Positions 12,092 through 23,800 of a stretch of DNA of 64,000 nt are shown here, one piece after another. The stretch's first letter is position 1, and the number at the start of each line of letters is the position of its first letter. The notes below the pieces were generated by a model. That model did no database searches and was not told the DNA's origin. It was given only the letters and a program-made list of their open reading frames with translations. Source of the DNA: Diplolepis rosae (taxonomy: Eukaryota; Arthropoda; Insecta; Hymenoptera; Diplolepididae); NCBI GenBank assembly GCA_030998225.1, contig JAPYXD010000678.1, positions 1,894,501 to 1,958,500 on the forward strand, written 5' to 3'. Both the position numbers and the translations under genes were made by a program.

Positions 12092-12759
12092 GGTATAGTT
12101 GATCCACAAAAGTTAGACGTCAGGCAAAAATAAATAATTTTGCTTATTCATGAATAGCAATATTATTACTGAAGGGCTAATTTAAAAGAGAAAAGATTAT
12201 TTTCCAAAAATGTAATTTGAAACATAAAAATAATGCATTTAACAAATTTTATTTTTACCCGAACTTTTTTTCTTATCGCTTCATACCAAATTTTAAAAAA
12301 TGATGTGATTCTAATAAATCACGGATCATTTTTTCAGGAAAAAGATTCTCTAATACGACTTAACCGTTTCCAATTTTCTAAAATCAATAATTTATTACCA
12401 TATTCAGCAATTTGTTTATAAGAATTTCGTTTTGGAAAATTGATTTCTAATGGTTTCAGCCATTAAAGTATTTATTTCCAAAAATTGAGAACGTTAAAGT
12501 TGTAAAGATTATTTTTCCTGAAAATATGATTCGTGATTTATTGGAATTGTATAATTTTGTAAAATTTGGTATGAAGCGATAAGGAAAAAAGTTCAGCAAA
12601 AATAAAATTTGTTACATACATTATTTTTGTGCATTTAAAATGTTTTTCTTGGAAAACAATCTTTTCTTTTACAAATTCGCCCTTCATTAATAATATTGCT
12701 ATTCTTGAAAGCAAAATTATCTATTTTGCCTGAAGTCTAATTTTCGTGGATGAACTACC
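12092..12759. mobile_element. TTAA-flanked palindromic MITE (GGTAGTTCG family), long form
   Basis: TTAA at 12088-12091 and 12760-12763. The left end is decayed (GGTATAGTTGATCC), the right end ...GGATGAACTACC. The arms share AATAGCAATATTATTACTGAAGG. Confidence 0.78.
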
Positions 12760-13024
12760 TTAATGATTTGAGAAGTAACCAAAAATGTGCATTCAACATA
12801 GTTATCGCAAATTTTCCTCCGTATAAATAATTTAGTTATGTATAAAAGAACAGAAAATTATTATATTATGTGGAAGTAAATATATAATCAGGATTGTGAT
12901 AATTGGTTCGTTAGCTGTCTGAAAATTATAATACTTGTTGTTAACTTTTCAAAAGCAAATCGCAGAAATATTAGTTTTATTTATTCTTCTTTATTAAAAT
13001 GTTATTTATTCCCTAGCACATTAA

Positions 13025-13742
13025 GGGGGTCTCCTCATCAGTCAGCTTCAAAAAATCGATTTTTTTTTGTTGCTTCAATCGTTAGAATTATTATCTGAGA
13101 ATATTCTTGCAAAGTTTCAAAGTATAGCTGATTAACATCTCATGCCTGTAAGTTTCCTTTAATTTGATTTTCTTCCTTCGAAAAACTTTAAAGCCCATTT
13201 TATAAAAATTTTTTTTTTTTTGAAATTCCGTGCACGATTACAAAAAAACTATAAAAGCTATGTATACAATTAAAACACCGTTTTTTAGATAATTTAATTG
13301 TGCACAGACTGAGTTAAAAAAATGTACTAAAAAATCTCTTTTTACAATTTTATTAACGCACTTACTGCTAAAAAAAGGCCGAAAAATCGAGTACTTTATT
13401 AAAAAATGACTAAAATATTCAAATTTCAACTTTCAATCACCATAATAGACTATACTGTGCAGAAAAGCCTTCCGAATAAGGAAGTATTTTAATTTTTTGT
13501 TTTAGGTAAAAATTACGGGCTGAATTTTTCACGGAGTTTGGATTGTCCGCGGCGAGCTGCTGCGCGAGATTGTTTATAAATCCGCCATTTTTATTTATTT
13601 TGATATTCAAAAAACTTTTTATTGTTGAATAAATATATGTTTAAAGACACGCAAAAGATCATTTATTTCTCTTGCTGTTTTCATGTTTAAAAAAAATCCT
13701 AAAAAACCACCTTTTTTATGAGCCACTGATGAGGAGACCCCC
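13025..13742. mobile_element. TTAA-flanked TIR element, GGGGGTCTCC ends
   Basis: 718 bases between TTAA at 13021-13024 and 13743-13746. Termini GGGGGTCTCCTCATCAGT are perfect inverted repeats. A minus-strand frame of 63 codons inside has no recognisable feature. TTAA duplication with G-rich ends fits Kolobok better than piggyBac, whose ends begin with C; that assignment is inference. Confidence 0.85.
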
Positions 13743-13746
13743 TTAA

Positions 13747-14112
13747 GTAAAAGTTTTATTTATCTTGACCAATGAATTGCAATGTGTTGCATACATAATT
13801 ATAAAATAATTGTATCTAATATTTATTGACTACAGTAGATGTATTTAAAAGATTTAGTAATTCCACTTGAATATTCGTAAAAATATTGTTAATTTTGATG
13901 CTCAATAAACTAAAGCTTCATACAAAAGAATCCAATTGCCTTACATATCATTATAATAACAATGAAATGTCGACGCACATGAACGGTTCGCAACTCTATT
14001 TCTCAATTATACTCGGACACTCCTTATTGTCATTAGCAACTGAACCATTAGACAAACCATCTGTCCAATAAACAAGAAGATTCTACAAATGTAGCTCGAA
14101 AAGATCATTAAT
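13747..14112. other. Non-repetitive AT-rich DNA
   Basis: No repeat or coding signal recognised. Confidence 0.25.
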
Positions 14113-14116
14113 TTAA

Positions 14117-14446
14117 GGCCACGGATCAATCAGATCATTTGACTAAATTATACATTTATTCTTTCATGCAAGATAACTTTTTTTATTAACAAAGTATCTT
14201 TCTGAAAATTTGGGAAACGTGACAAAAGACAATAAGGCACGTCTCTTAACTTTTTTTAGTAAAAATTTTGAAAAAAATTCGAAAACTGTAAAATTTTTTG
14301 CAAAATTTTCACTTAAACAAAAAACGTTCTTCATCTTCTTCTGTCGTATTTTTAAAATTTTCAAAAAGATATTTTGTAAAATAAAAAAATTATCTTGCAC
14401 GAAATTTTACAGGAAATTGGTCACGTGATCTGTCTGATACATGGAC
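14117..14446. mobile_element. TTAA-flanked foldback MITE (GGCCATGGATCA family)
   Basis: Between TTAA at 14113-14116 and 14447-14450. Both halves pair over most of the length (GACAAAAGACAATAAGGCACG against the complement of CGTTCTTCATCTTCTTCTGTC). Relatives: 14837-15121 (truncated), 29812-30170 (complete), 17400-17466 (right end). It lies just before phospholipase exon 1. Confidence 0.8.
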
Positions 14447-14594
14447 TTAAGCATAAAAGTAATGCAGATTTAAAAGTGTAAACCATAAGAATGTCTGATG
14501 GTATATATTTGATTTTAATGAAACAGGTATTTGAATAATAAAATGTTGGATTTTTAATTAATAGAAAGTCTTGCTGGGAAGGAAGCGGTGCTCG

Positions 14595-14800
14595 ATGCTG
14601 CTGAGATTAGGGTTACTTCTTGGGCTGCAGCTCGCCGGAGCTAGTTTGCAAAGCAACCATTTTTACCTGTATGCAAACCATTCAGTAAAGAGCTCCTTTA
14701 GTGAAGGATTTTCTTTAAACAAAACCTCTCCCAAACGAGAAACAGAAATCTTTATTGAAACGCCGGAACTCTGTGTGAGAGAAACCACATTCGATAGGGG
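14595..14800 (+). CDS. Phospholipase A2 exon 1: signal peptide
   Basis: The first ATG in frame is at 14595 and starts a leucine-rich signal peptide ([15 protein letters not shown]). The frame is open upstream to a TTG at 14571, but only the ATG gives a proper hydrophobic leader. An AG at 14563-14564 after a T-rich run could be an acceptor for a 5' untranslated exon. The exon ends at a strong donor, GTGAGT at 14801. It is more GC-rich than the surrounding DNA. Confidence 0.82.
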
Positions 14801-17800
14801 GTGAGTGCTGCAACATTTTTCGCTTAATTACATTAAGGCCATGTATCAACGAGACCACGTGACCTAATTCCCGTGAAAGTCAATGCAAGATAGATTTTTT
14901 ATTTTACAAAATATCTTCTGAAAAACTTTGAAAATACAACAGAAGACTAAAGAACGTCTGTTAACTTCTTTTCAGTGAACATTTTTTACAGTTAATTGTA
15001 ATTTATTATCGATAAGTCTTTCAATTATTTTTCAATTTTTATCAAAAAGAAATTAACAGACGTGCTTTATTGTCTTTTGTTGAGTTTCTCAAATTTTGAG
15101 AAAGATGTTTTGAAAATCAAAAGACATTCTCATTGCGCGCAGCTCGCTTCGCTCGAAAATTTGAGCGCGTCTAGGGCGTGGGATCCGTTGGTCGCGATTA
15201 ACGTTCCATTCTGTCTGGACCTCGCGCTTCGCGCTCGGTCTTATATTCTTCGCATACATTCAAGCTTATTTTTTGTAATTTCATACTGAATCTCAAGTCA
15301 GTTTTATAATATTGTAGATGTCAATTACATTATCTTAAAGTTATTAAATTTGTTAATGATTTCAAGTGAAAAAGTAAATTCAATTTATTTAAAGCTCTAT
15401 CAGTCTTAAGAAACACATTCCCCTCATGACACTCGCGCTTTGCGCTCCATTTTCTGTATACATTTCTGTAACTTTCTAATCAATAATATGATTGAAATAA
15501 TTTTTATACAATCTCATCATATGAGAAGGTATTAGTTTTATGTAAAAAATGACTTTCGAAATTTTCATTAAATTTTTACGTTTTGAGTCACCCTCTCTCT
15601 AAATCTGAAAATATTTTTCACTGACAAATCAGTTAATTTTCACTGATTGAATCAGTGAAGAAAGTATTTTTCACTGTTAAATCAGTTGATTTCCACTGAA
15701 GTAATCAGTGAAATATGACTGATTTACGGTAACCTCTTTTTAGCTATTTGAATCAGTCAAATTTCACTGATAATTAGTAGATTTTAACTAATTCAGATTT
15801 AGAGAGTTGAGTCAGAAAAAACGGTTTTTACGAAACCGGTCTGTCTGTCTGTCTGTAGTCGTATACTCGATAACTCTCGATAGAATAATTGGATTGAATG
15901 AATTTTGTTTTTGAAAAAAAACTTTATGGAAAAATGAAAAATTTCAATACTGGTTTCTCTTAGTTCTCATAAATTTCTAGTAATTATCCTAATAAAATTT
16001 ACGATTAAACTAAAATTAGGAATTTTACAGTTTCTTAAAATCTGAAAAAGTCAGTATCTAAATTCCATTATTCAGTTAAATTTTACAAAATACGAAAAAA
16101 AAGTTATGATACACAATTTTTTACTACATAAAGATCTACAAGTTCGAATCGCAACATTTTTTCATAAGATGTATATTTTTATTTTTAATTTAAAAAATAC
16201 TATTGAAAATACAAAATTCAATTTTTTAACAATAATATGTGAAATGCGAAAAAAACGTAAGCTTGCAAAATTGTTCGTTTCAATAAGATCCACAAATTTT
16301 GGCTGACATAATTTCTAATAAAACGTATATTTTCCATTTTAATTTCAAAAATACGATTAAAATTCAATAATTCCATTTTTTAAACAAAATATGTGAAATA
16401 CGAAAAAAAAACGCTGTGGTGTAAAATTATATGTGCCTAAATGAGGTCACATTTTCTCAGTAGGACATGTTTTGACAAGATATATATTTTATGTTTTGAT
16501 TTTAAAAAACACTATTGAAAATCAAAAATTCCATTTTTCTACCAAAATATGTAAAATACGGTATAAGCATTTAAATGCAAAATCGTTTACTTAAATAAAG
16601 TCTGCGATTGTTCTCGTTTTTGAGATATTTGGGAGAAAATAAATTTTTTAACTATGTAAATTATTAGAAATGTATACAGAAAATGAAGCGCGAAGCGCAA
16701 GTGTCAGGGTGAGAATGTGTTTCTTAAGGCTGATAGAACTTTAAGTAAATTTAGATTCCTTTTTCATTCATAATCGAAAAAGCATTTAGTAATTTGGAAA
16801 AAATGCCCTTAAGTAAAAACACGATTCTGCATTTCAACGCTTATACCGTATTTTACATGTTTTGGTTAAAAATGGAATTTTTGATTTTCAAAATCAAAAA
16901 TAAAAACATATAATATACACCTTGAAAAAAAATATCCTAATGAGAATTTGTAGACCTCATTTAGGCAAATAATTTTCCATCTGAACGTTTTCTTAGTATT
17001 TCACATATTATGCAGATAAAAGATTGAATTTTCAATACCATTTCTTCAAATTTAAAAGAAAAATAGACATCTTATAAAAAAATGTTACGATTTAAATTTG
17101 TAGTTCTTTTTGTACTAAATAATTTTGTATCGCAACGTTTTTTTTTCTATTTTTTACAATTTAACTGAAAAGTGGAATTTAGATATTGACTTTTTTTAAG
17201 TTTTAACATACTGTAACTTTTCTAATTTTCGTATAATCAAAAAATGTTATTCGGATAATTAGTCGAGATTCATGAGCACTATCAGAAACTAATATTGCAT
17301 TTTGTTATTTACTTAAAAACAGAAACAATGCTCTTATTTTCACGATTTTGGTCGGATATTGCTGGTTAACAAACTCATCCTTTTCATATGATAAAAATAT
17401 AAAAAGTTATCTTACATGAACGAATTAATGGAGAATTTAGTCACGTGGTCCGATTGATCTATCGCCTTAAGGGCATGTGATACTTGAGGTAAATAACAAA
17501 TTGATGTAAATAACTTGGTCCAGTTTCTACATGTTTACGTCCAAAATACATTAAATTTTGTTCTCAAAATTTGGAAAATGTTAGATAAAATAAAAGCGGA
17601 CGGAGATAGACTAGTTTTTTTGATAATGTAAAAAATGTCACCAATAGATTTTTCAAAAAATAAACTTTTATTTTCTAACCAAAAATATTCCTATCTACGT
17701 CCCTTTTTATCTTCTCTATTATTTCCGAAATTCTGAAAACAAAATTTTATGTATTTTGGGCATATACATGTAGAAAATTTAAATCTGTTAATTTCCTAAG

Positions 17801-20800
17801 AATCACATGCCCTTAAATTAGCCTTTGATTAGTTTTGTAAACTGTTTTCTTTTTGTACATATTACATATACATATGTGATACTGATTTTTTCTTTATAAA
17901 AATGCACTGAGATAAATCGTTGGGTCAGAGCATCAAAAATTTTGTTGGAGGCACAAAAATATTTCTGCTGTTACGACTCAGCATTTTTCAGTATTTATCC
18001 TCAATAAATGTGGACAGTAAATAACCGTAAGTAGTTTGTGTAACGAAACCATATAGTATTAAGTGTCTTGACTGCTCATTTGTTATTTAACGAAAAACAT
18101 AAAATATTTTCATGATCTCAATTTTATTCATAATAAATTTAAAACGTTATGATTCTTATATGGGCTTCTGGCGGTTTTAAAAACCTGTTTCTTTAACAGC
18201 CGTTCTTACTTTTCTCTCGTAATTGGCATGTTATTCTTCTTTATGGGTAGTTTAGTTCAACATTTGACATTGCTGCTAAATTGAAAAATGGTGATTAGGA
18301 AGATTTTCAAGAAAGTCTAATATTCTAAGAAAATCCATTCAAAGAGTAATTCCCAAGTAATCAGGTAATTAGCGTAATATGAATAAAATTAATACATCCC
18401 TAATAGAGCTTGAGTCTATAAAATTTGTTCAATTAAGGGAATGTGAACAACTTGATTCAGTTTCTACATCCGGAAAGATAAAATTTTGTTTTCAAAATTT
18501 GGGAAATGATAGAGAAGATAAAAACAGATGTAGATGAATCACTTTTGCTTGTGATAGGGGGCCAACCATATACCACATGGACAATTTTTCACCACTTTTT
18601 GACCCCCCCCCCCCCCCCCCTTGTGAACAGCCGTGGAATTTTGACGAACACCCCCTCCTTTACTCTGTCCACGTGGACATTCGCAGTTTAAGGAAATTAG
18701 TGTCCATGTGGAATCTAGCCATCCCCCCCCCCATCCCCGGTTACCCTCGCGGACAAGCGTGTAATTTTGCCACGTGGATAATTGGGTGGGGGGGGGGGAT
18801 AAATCCACGTTGTCCAAGAGGGGGGCCGAGAGGATCGGGCTAGAATCTATGTGGACACTCATTCCTCTAAATCTGCAAAAAATATACTGAAACGAGACAA
18901 GGTGTAATCGAGGTTAAGATGAGCGATTTCGATTCGATTAATCAATAATCGATTATTTTAAAACTTGCGAGAGAAACGCGCGATGAGAATGTGCCCGCCA
19001 GGCGGGCAGATTTTTTTGTATGTATTTCGTGTGAAATCACAGTAAAGATGTACTAAAATTACTTGACTTTTAAATTTAAATAAGGTTTTGATTGTGTATT
19101 GTTTCATTCAAGGATTTAGAGTTATTTAAAATTAATTTATAATAAAGAATTAAAAAAAATTTAAAAAAAAAAAAAAGTTTATTTTGATTTAATGTTACAA
19201 ATGAACAAAAGCAATATTTATAATCTATAAATTTAGTAAGATTCGATTAATCACTAAATTTTTAAAAATTTTTAAAAACTAATTAAAGTCCACAACTATC
19301 CGCTAATATGTCCTTTATTATGTCCTAAAGTTACAGCTAAAAAAATTCATTATTGTGAAAAAATCTTGAGGGAAAATGATATTTCTCATTTAGTTAGCTG
19401 TTCCGATTAATCCATGGCCTTAGACCTTTATGTAGTTACGGACATTTTACAACTCAATTTAAAAATAAAACGATTTTTGAAGATCGATTCAAGAGAATCG
19501 ATTTTTTTGAACCAATTAATCGATAAGATAAAATCGGAAAATTTGAGAATTATGCCAAAAGTAGTCTATCTACGTCTGTTTTTATCTTCTGTACCATTTT
19601 CCAAATTTTTCTATATTTTGGACACAAACATTTAGAAACCTAAAATCAATAAAATTTGCTAATTTACTAAGTTAGTATCATATGGCCTTAGACATTTATT
19701 ATTTATACATTTAAGGCCATGGATTACTCGTACTAACCTTTATACAGGAATTTTGTCACTTGCTCTGGTTGATGCATGGCTTTCATTGTAAATTTTCAAT
19801 TATCTTCCAAAGAAAAATTAGGGTTCCACTATATGAAAAGAAAAATAAATTGACTTCATTGTCCTCTGTTATATCTTTAACTGATTTGCAATGGATTTGA
19901 TATAAGTCGCCATCAGTGGGTGACGATAGCAAAAGTACGTTAATCTAAAGTTGTACTTTATGGCACCCTTTTTATATCCCTGGATCCCTAATGGAAGGTC
20001 CGATGTGGTGTTTGAAGATCTGCAGATTAAGAGGGCTAGGAAAGAGTATTCGATTTTTTCTATGTAATTCGCAAAAACAGGGTGGGATTTGTGCCAAGGC
20101 AAAAAGAAAAACGTTCACAGAGGCCTGAGACTAGCAGTAATGACCACAAAGAAGGCGAACGAGGTTTTAAGCTGAAAAGCGGAAAGTTGAGTAAACAAGG
20201 ATTAGAGTTGAAATTGTTTTCATCTGCCGATACTCTCACGAGGATATCAAAGAATCTATTACCACTGAGTGACACTTTGCACTTTAAGTACAAAACCCCT
20301 CTCGCAATCAGAATACAACGATTTTTGTCCCCTTTATAATTTATGTATATCCATTACATAAAATCACTTTTAATAAACACTCTTTAAATCTGAATCAGTA
20401 GAAAACTACTAATTGACAAAGTGCTAAATGTGTTTCATTCGCTTAATTAGTCATTTTTATACTAATTCAGTTGGTATTAGATTAATTTCTACCAATCCAT
20501 TTAGTTACCATCATATTAGCATATGAAGTAGTAGAAATTCAAATTCACCCAGAAAAAAGTTTCTTTGATTAAAAAAAAATTTCTTTGAATCAAACTTTGT
20601 GCATTGCTTACGGTCAAAGAAAAGTTTCGGGGGCACTTCCGAAAAGCACTTACCTCCGATTTATTTGAAACTCACAATACTCACGTATTTTGAGGCGCTG
20701 ATTACTAATATGATGATAAAAATATACGCAAATTTTATTTTCAAGGTCAAAACTAAAAAAAATGTTTTTAATAAGTTTTTTTGAGTTTATGTCGATAAAT

Positions 20801-23800
20801 ATTGATCTGGAAAAAAAATATTTCCCACGACAGTTGTAGCGAATAAAAAGCTTTATCTTTGATGTTTCACACATTTTTGCCCTAAAATCATTAATTTTCG
20901 AGAAAAATGAGATTTTAAAAATAAAAAAACTGCCAAAACCTATTAAGGGTGCAGTTCCGTTCTTAAACTTTTCAAACTACTTACGACAACTTCTCTCAAT
21001 TAAGGGTTTAAGCCACCTTTGAACTTTCGAAAAATTAAAAAAAAATTTTACTCTTACATGGTTCTCTATAGTCTTAGAATAGTGGACTTTATGGTCCCGG
21101 CATTGCAGATTGATGGAAATGACAACAATTTTGATTATAAACACGAAAAAATTCATTCAAAAACTTTAAACGCGTTTTTCTCGGAACAGCTTTTTTTCAA
21201 ACTGTGTCCCATTTATCTCCTTCAATATACAACTATTTTGGATGAAATGTATACTAAAATGATCTTAAACTATAAGCCTCGTCAGGCGTACGTAGCCATT
21301 TTGCAAAATAAATAATAATTTATTTCAATATGACAATAACAGGAACTCGAAACATAGGTCCAAAATCACATTTTTTTACAAATGCTTGCGATTGATGAAA
21401 AAATAAAAATTTCGAAAAATCCCTACGCACGCCTGAAACTACTATGCTGTTGTTTATAAAAAAATGTTGTTTACTGCAGGAGATGCAAATTATGGACGCT
21501 GCCTGGGACACAGTTTGATCCCGAATCACGACATAGGTTGTGCAAATGGGACAAGTTGACCTACATTTTTTACCAAAATTTGATTGTTTATAATTTTTTT
21601 TTCTTATCAATTCATGTAGAATAAAACGCTTGAAAGAGATTTTGACTCTATTGTTTTGTATGCCTTCAAAATTAACAACAAATAAACCATGATTTCTTGG
21701 TTTCCAAGGTGGCCCAACCCCTTAAGGCAGCCTCACCATATATTTCTACAAGCAATCGATGCGCCTCAGCTGCAGATTCCTTCAAATTCAAGAAGTAAAT
21801 CAAAATTTCCCACAAATTATGCTTATTCGGTTCAAAACTCGACATTTTCCCACACAAAATAATATATTATACTGATAAAAATTCACTAATATTTCAAGGT
21901 TATGTTGTTGACAGATGTCCAACCCCAGATAACAATCGTGCGAGGCACGTTACCCGCACAGAATGCGAGGAACATGGTGCGTGCACAGTGCGGTACATAT
22001 GCGTCGCATTTTGTGGCAGGCACGTACGTGGGAGGCATATGTCTCGCACTTTGTAATAGGCATCTGTTTATATATATTTATTAAATAATAATAATTTCCT
22101 GCAGAAAAAAAAGGAAATATGAAAAATTCCTGGAATATGAATTTAAATTTTGTAAGCATATTTTTAGTTTACCAATATCGACAGACTTATTTAAATATCG
22201 AATGTTCACAAGTTAGACATTTTATAATTAAAGTTTAAGTTACTTTTACTATTTTTAAAATGTTTTTCAATTTATTTAATCTCATTATAATATTCCCGCG
22301 TGATCACATGGTTGGAATAAACTTCAACATGGCGTTTCTTTCTGTTGCTTAAGCTAGGCCGTTCATAATCAGTTTTTTTCACGTCATTTTCATGATCATA
22401 GTTTTAGTGCATTCAGTGGATTCAGTGTGCGTGAGGTAATTAATATTTATTCTTAAAGTTTGTTAGTCTGACACGTGGTTTTTCTTATTTTAAAAGTACA
22501 AGCCACAATGTAAAGTTGACCACGCGTTGACCGGCATCACTAAATAACTCTAATAATATAAGAAAATGTACTATTTGTTCAGTACTGAAAATATTTTGCT
22601 GTTCATTCTGATTCAACTATAAGTTGAATACTTATTATATTCCAAATGTATAACTGTACTAATATAGGAAACTACTTATTTATTAGCACTAAAAAAATGT
22701 TCGCGTTCGTCGTTATTTAAGTATATTGAACACTTTATACATTGTTTATTGAGATTTATTGGATATATAACAAACATTTATCCATTGCCCCTATGTATAA
22801 TATCGGTTTTCAACTTTAAATATAATGTTTTCAAGTACATTATGTATTTTTATTTTTTATTATGATTAGTATTTTGGAAATAATTTTAAATTATACGAGA
22901 CGCATAAAGCTCGCTTTTTACTGTCAGGAATGCGAACTTCACTACGTGCCGGCGATATGCGTCGCATATGGTGACGCATCTGCGTGGCGCGGTGAACTCA
23001 CGCGTGATTCATAATTCGCACCCGTGCGAGCGGTAACGCTCGCACTGTACGCGCACTTTGTTATCTGGGACCTTACGACAGTGACGTTTTACATCTGTCA
23101 ATTTCAACCAAAACTTACTGGTGACGCCAACTTTTGGTAATCGGCGGAAAATTATTTGTAACCTGATAGCTACACTGTCAGGTCAACCATTGCTTGAATT
23201 CAACCACAAAAAGTAGTTAAGGACATTTACATCAACTACATATGTCACGTCACTAAGCCCAGGATTTTTTCTCAGTGTACTAATTATTGCTAGGATTTTG
23301 CGTCAATTCAATTTATTGTTAGTTTTCTATTAAATTTCTTTGAATTCTAATAAAATTGATACGTATAAACTTTTTTTTGTATTTCAGAGACACTGTTGTT
23401 TCTTTGAAAGAAGTGCGGTTCAATGAAAGTAATGAAAAGTTACTATTTTTATTCGAGGGTGGGATTCTAACAGATTGTAACGAACAAATTATTGATGACA
23501 GTGATTACAATGAAAATACCTGTTCTGGAGAAAATGAAGAGAGAACAATTAAACTTGACAATTTACCTTCAGAAAATAATAGTTCGACAATACCAAAAAA
23601 CTTATTGTGGCTTTTGTCAACTGCGGATTTACGTCATCAATGCAGTCACATGAGGTCTCTTATCCAAAATCAAAATATTGAGCAGCAACGTCAAAGGTGA
23701 GAGACAATATAAGTTAGATTCAAAACTCACATTTTAGGGATTTTTTCCAAACAGCTTTTTTTCTTAATAAATTATTTATCAAGATCTTGTTTTTACAATG

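Larger units (their letters stand above)
18434..19690. mobile_element. GGGCATGTG-family MITE split by a ~1-kb insertion
   Basis: The left arm after TTAA (18434-18537) reaches AACAGATGTAGAT. The matching right arm, TAGTCTATCTACGTCTG to ATCATATGGCC, is at 19560-19686. Between them lie a GC-rich element and family E fragments. Confidence 0.5.

Noticed and set aside
14164..14428. Lys/Phe-rich frames on both strands just before phospholipase exon 1
   Set aside because: They are mirror readings of a foldback MITE.
18506..18862. Pro-rich and Gly-rich frames on both strands
   Set aside because: They follow poly-C/poly-G runs of a GC-rich MITE-like element and have no domain.
20060..20339. Frames of 77-85 codons on both strands
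   Set aside because: No family features; they overlap a probable retroelement scrap.
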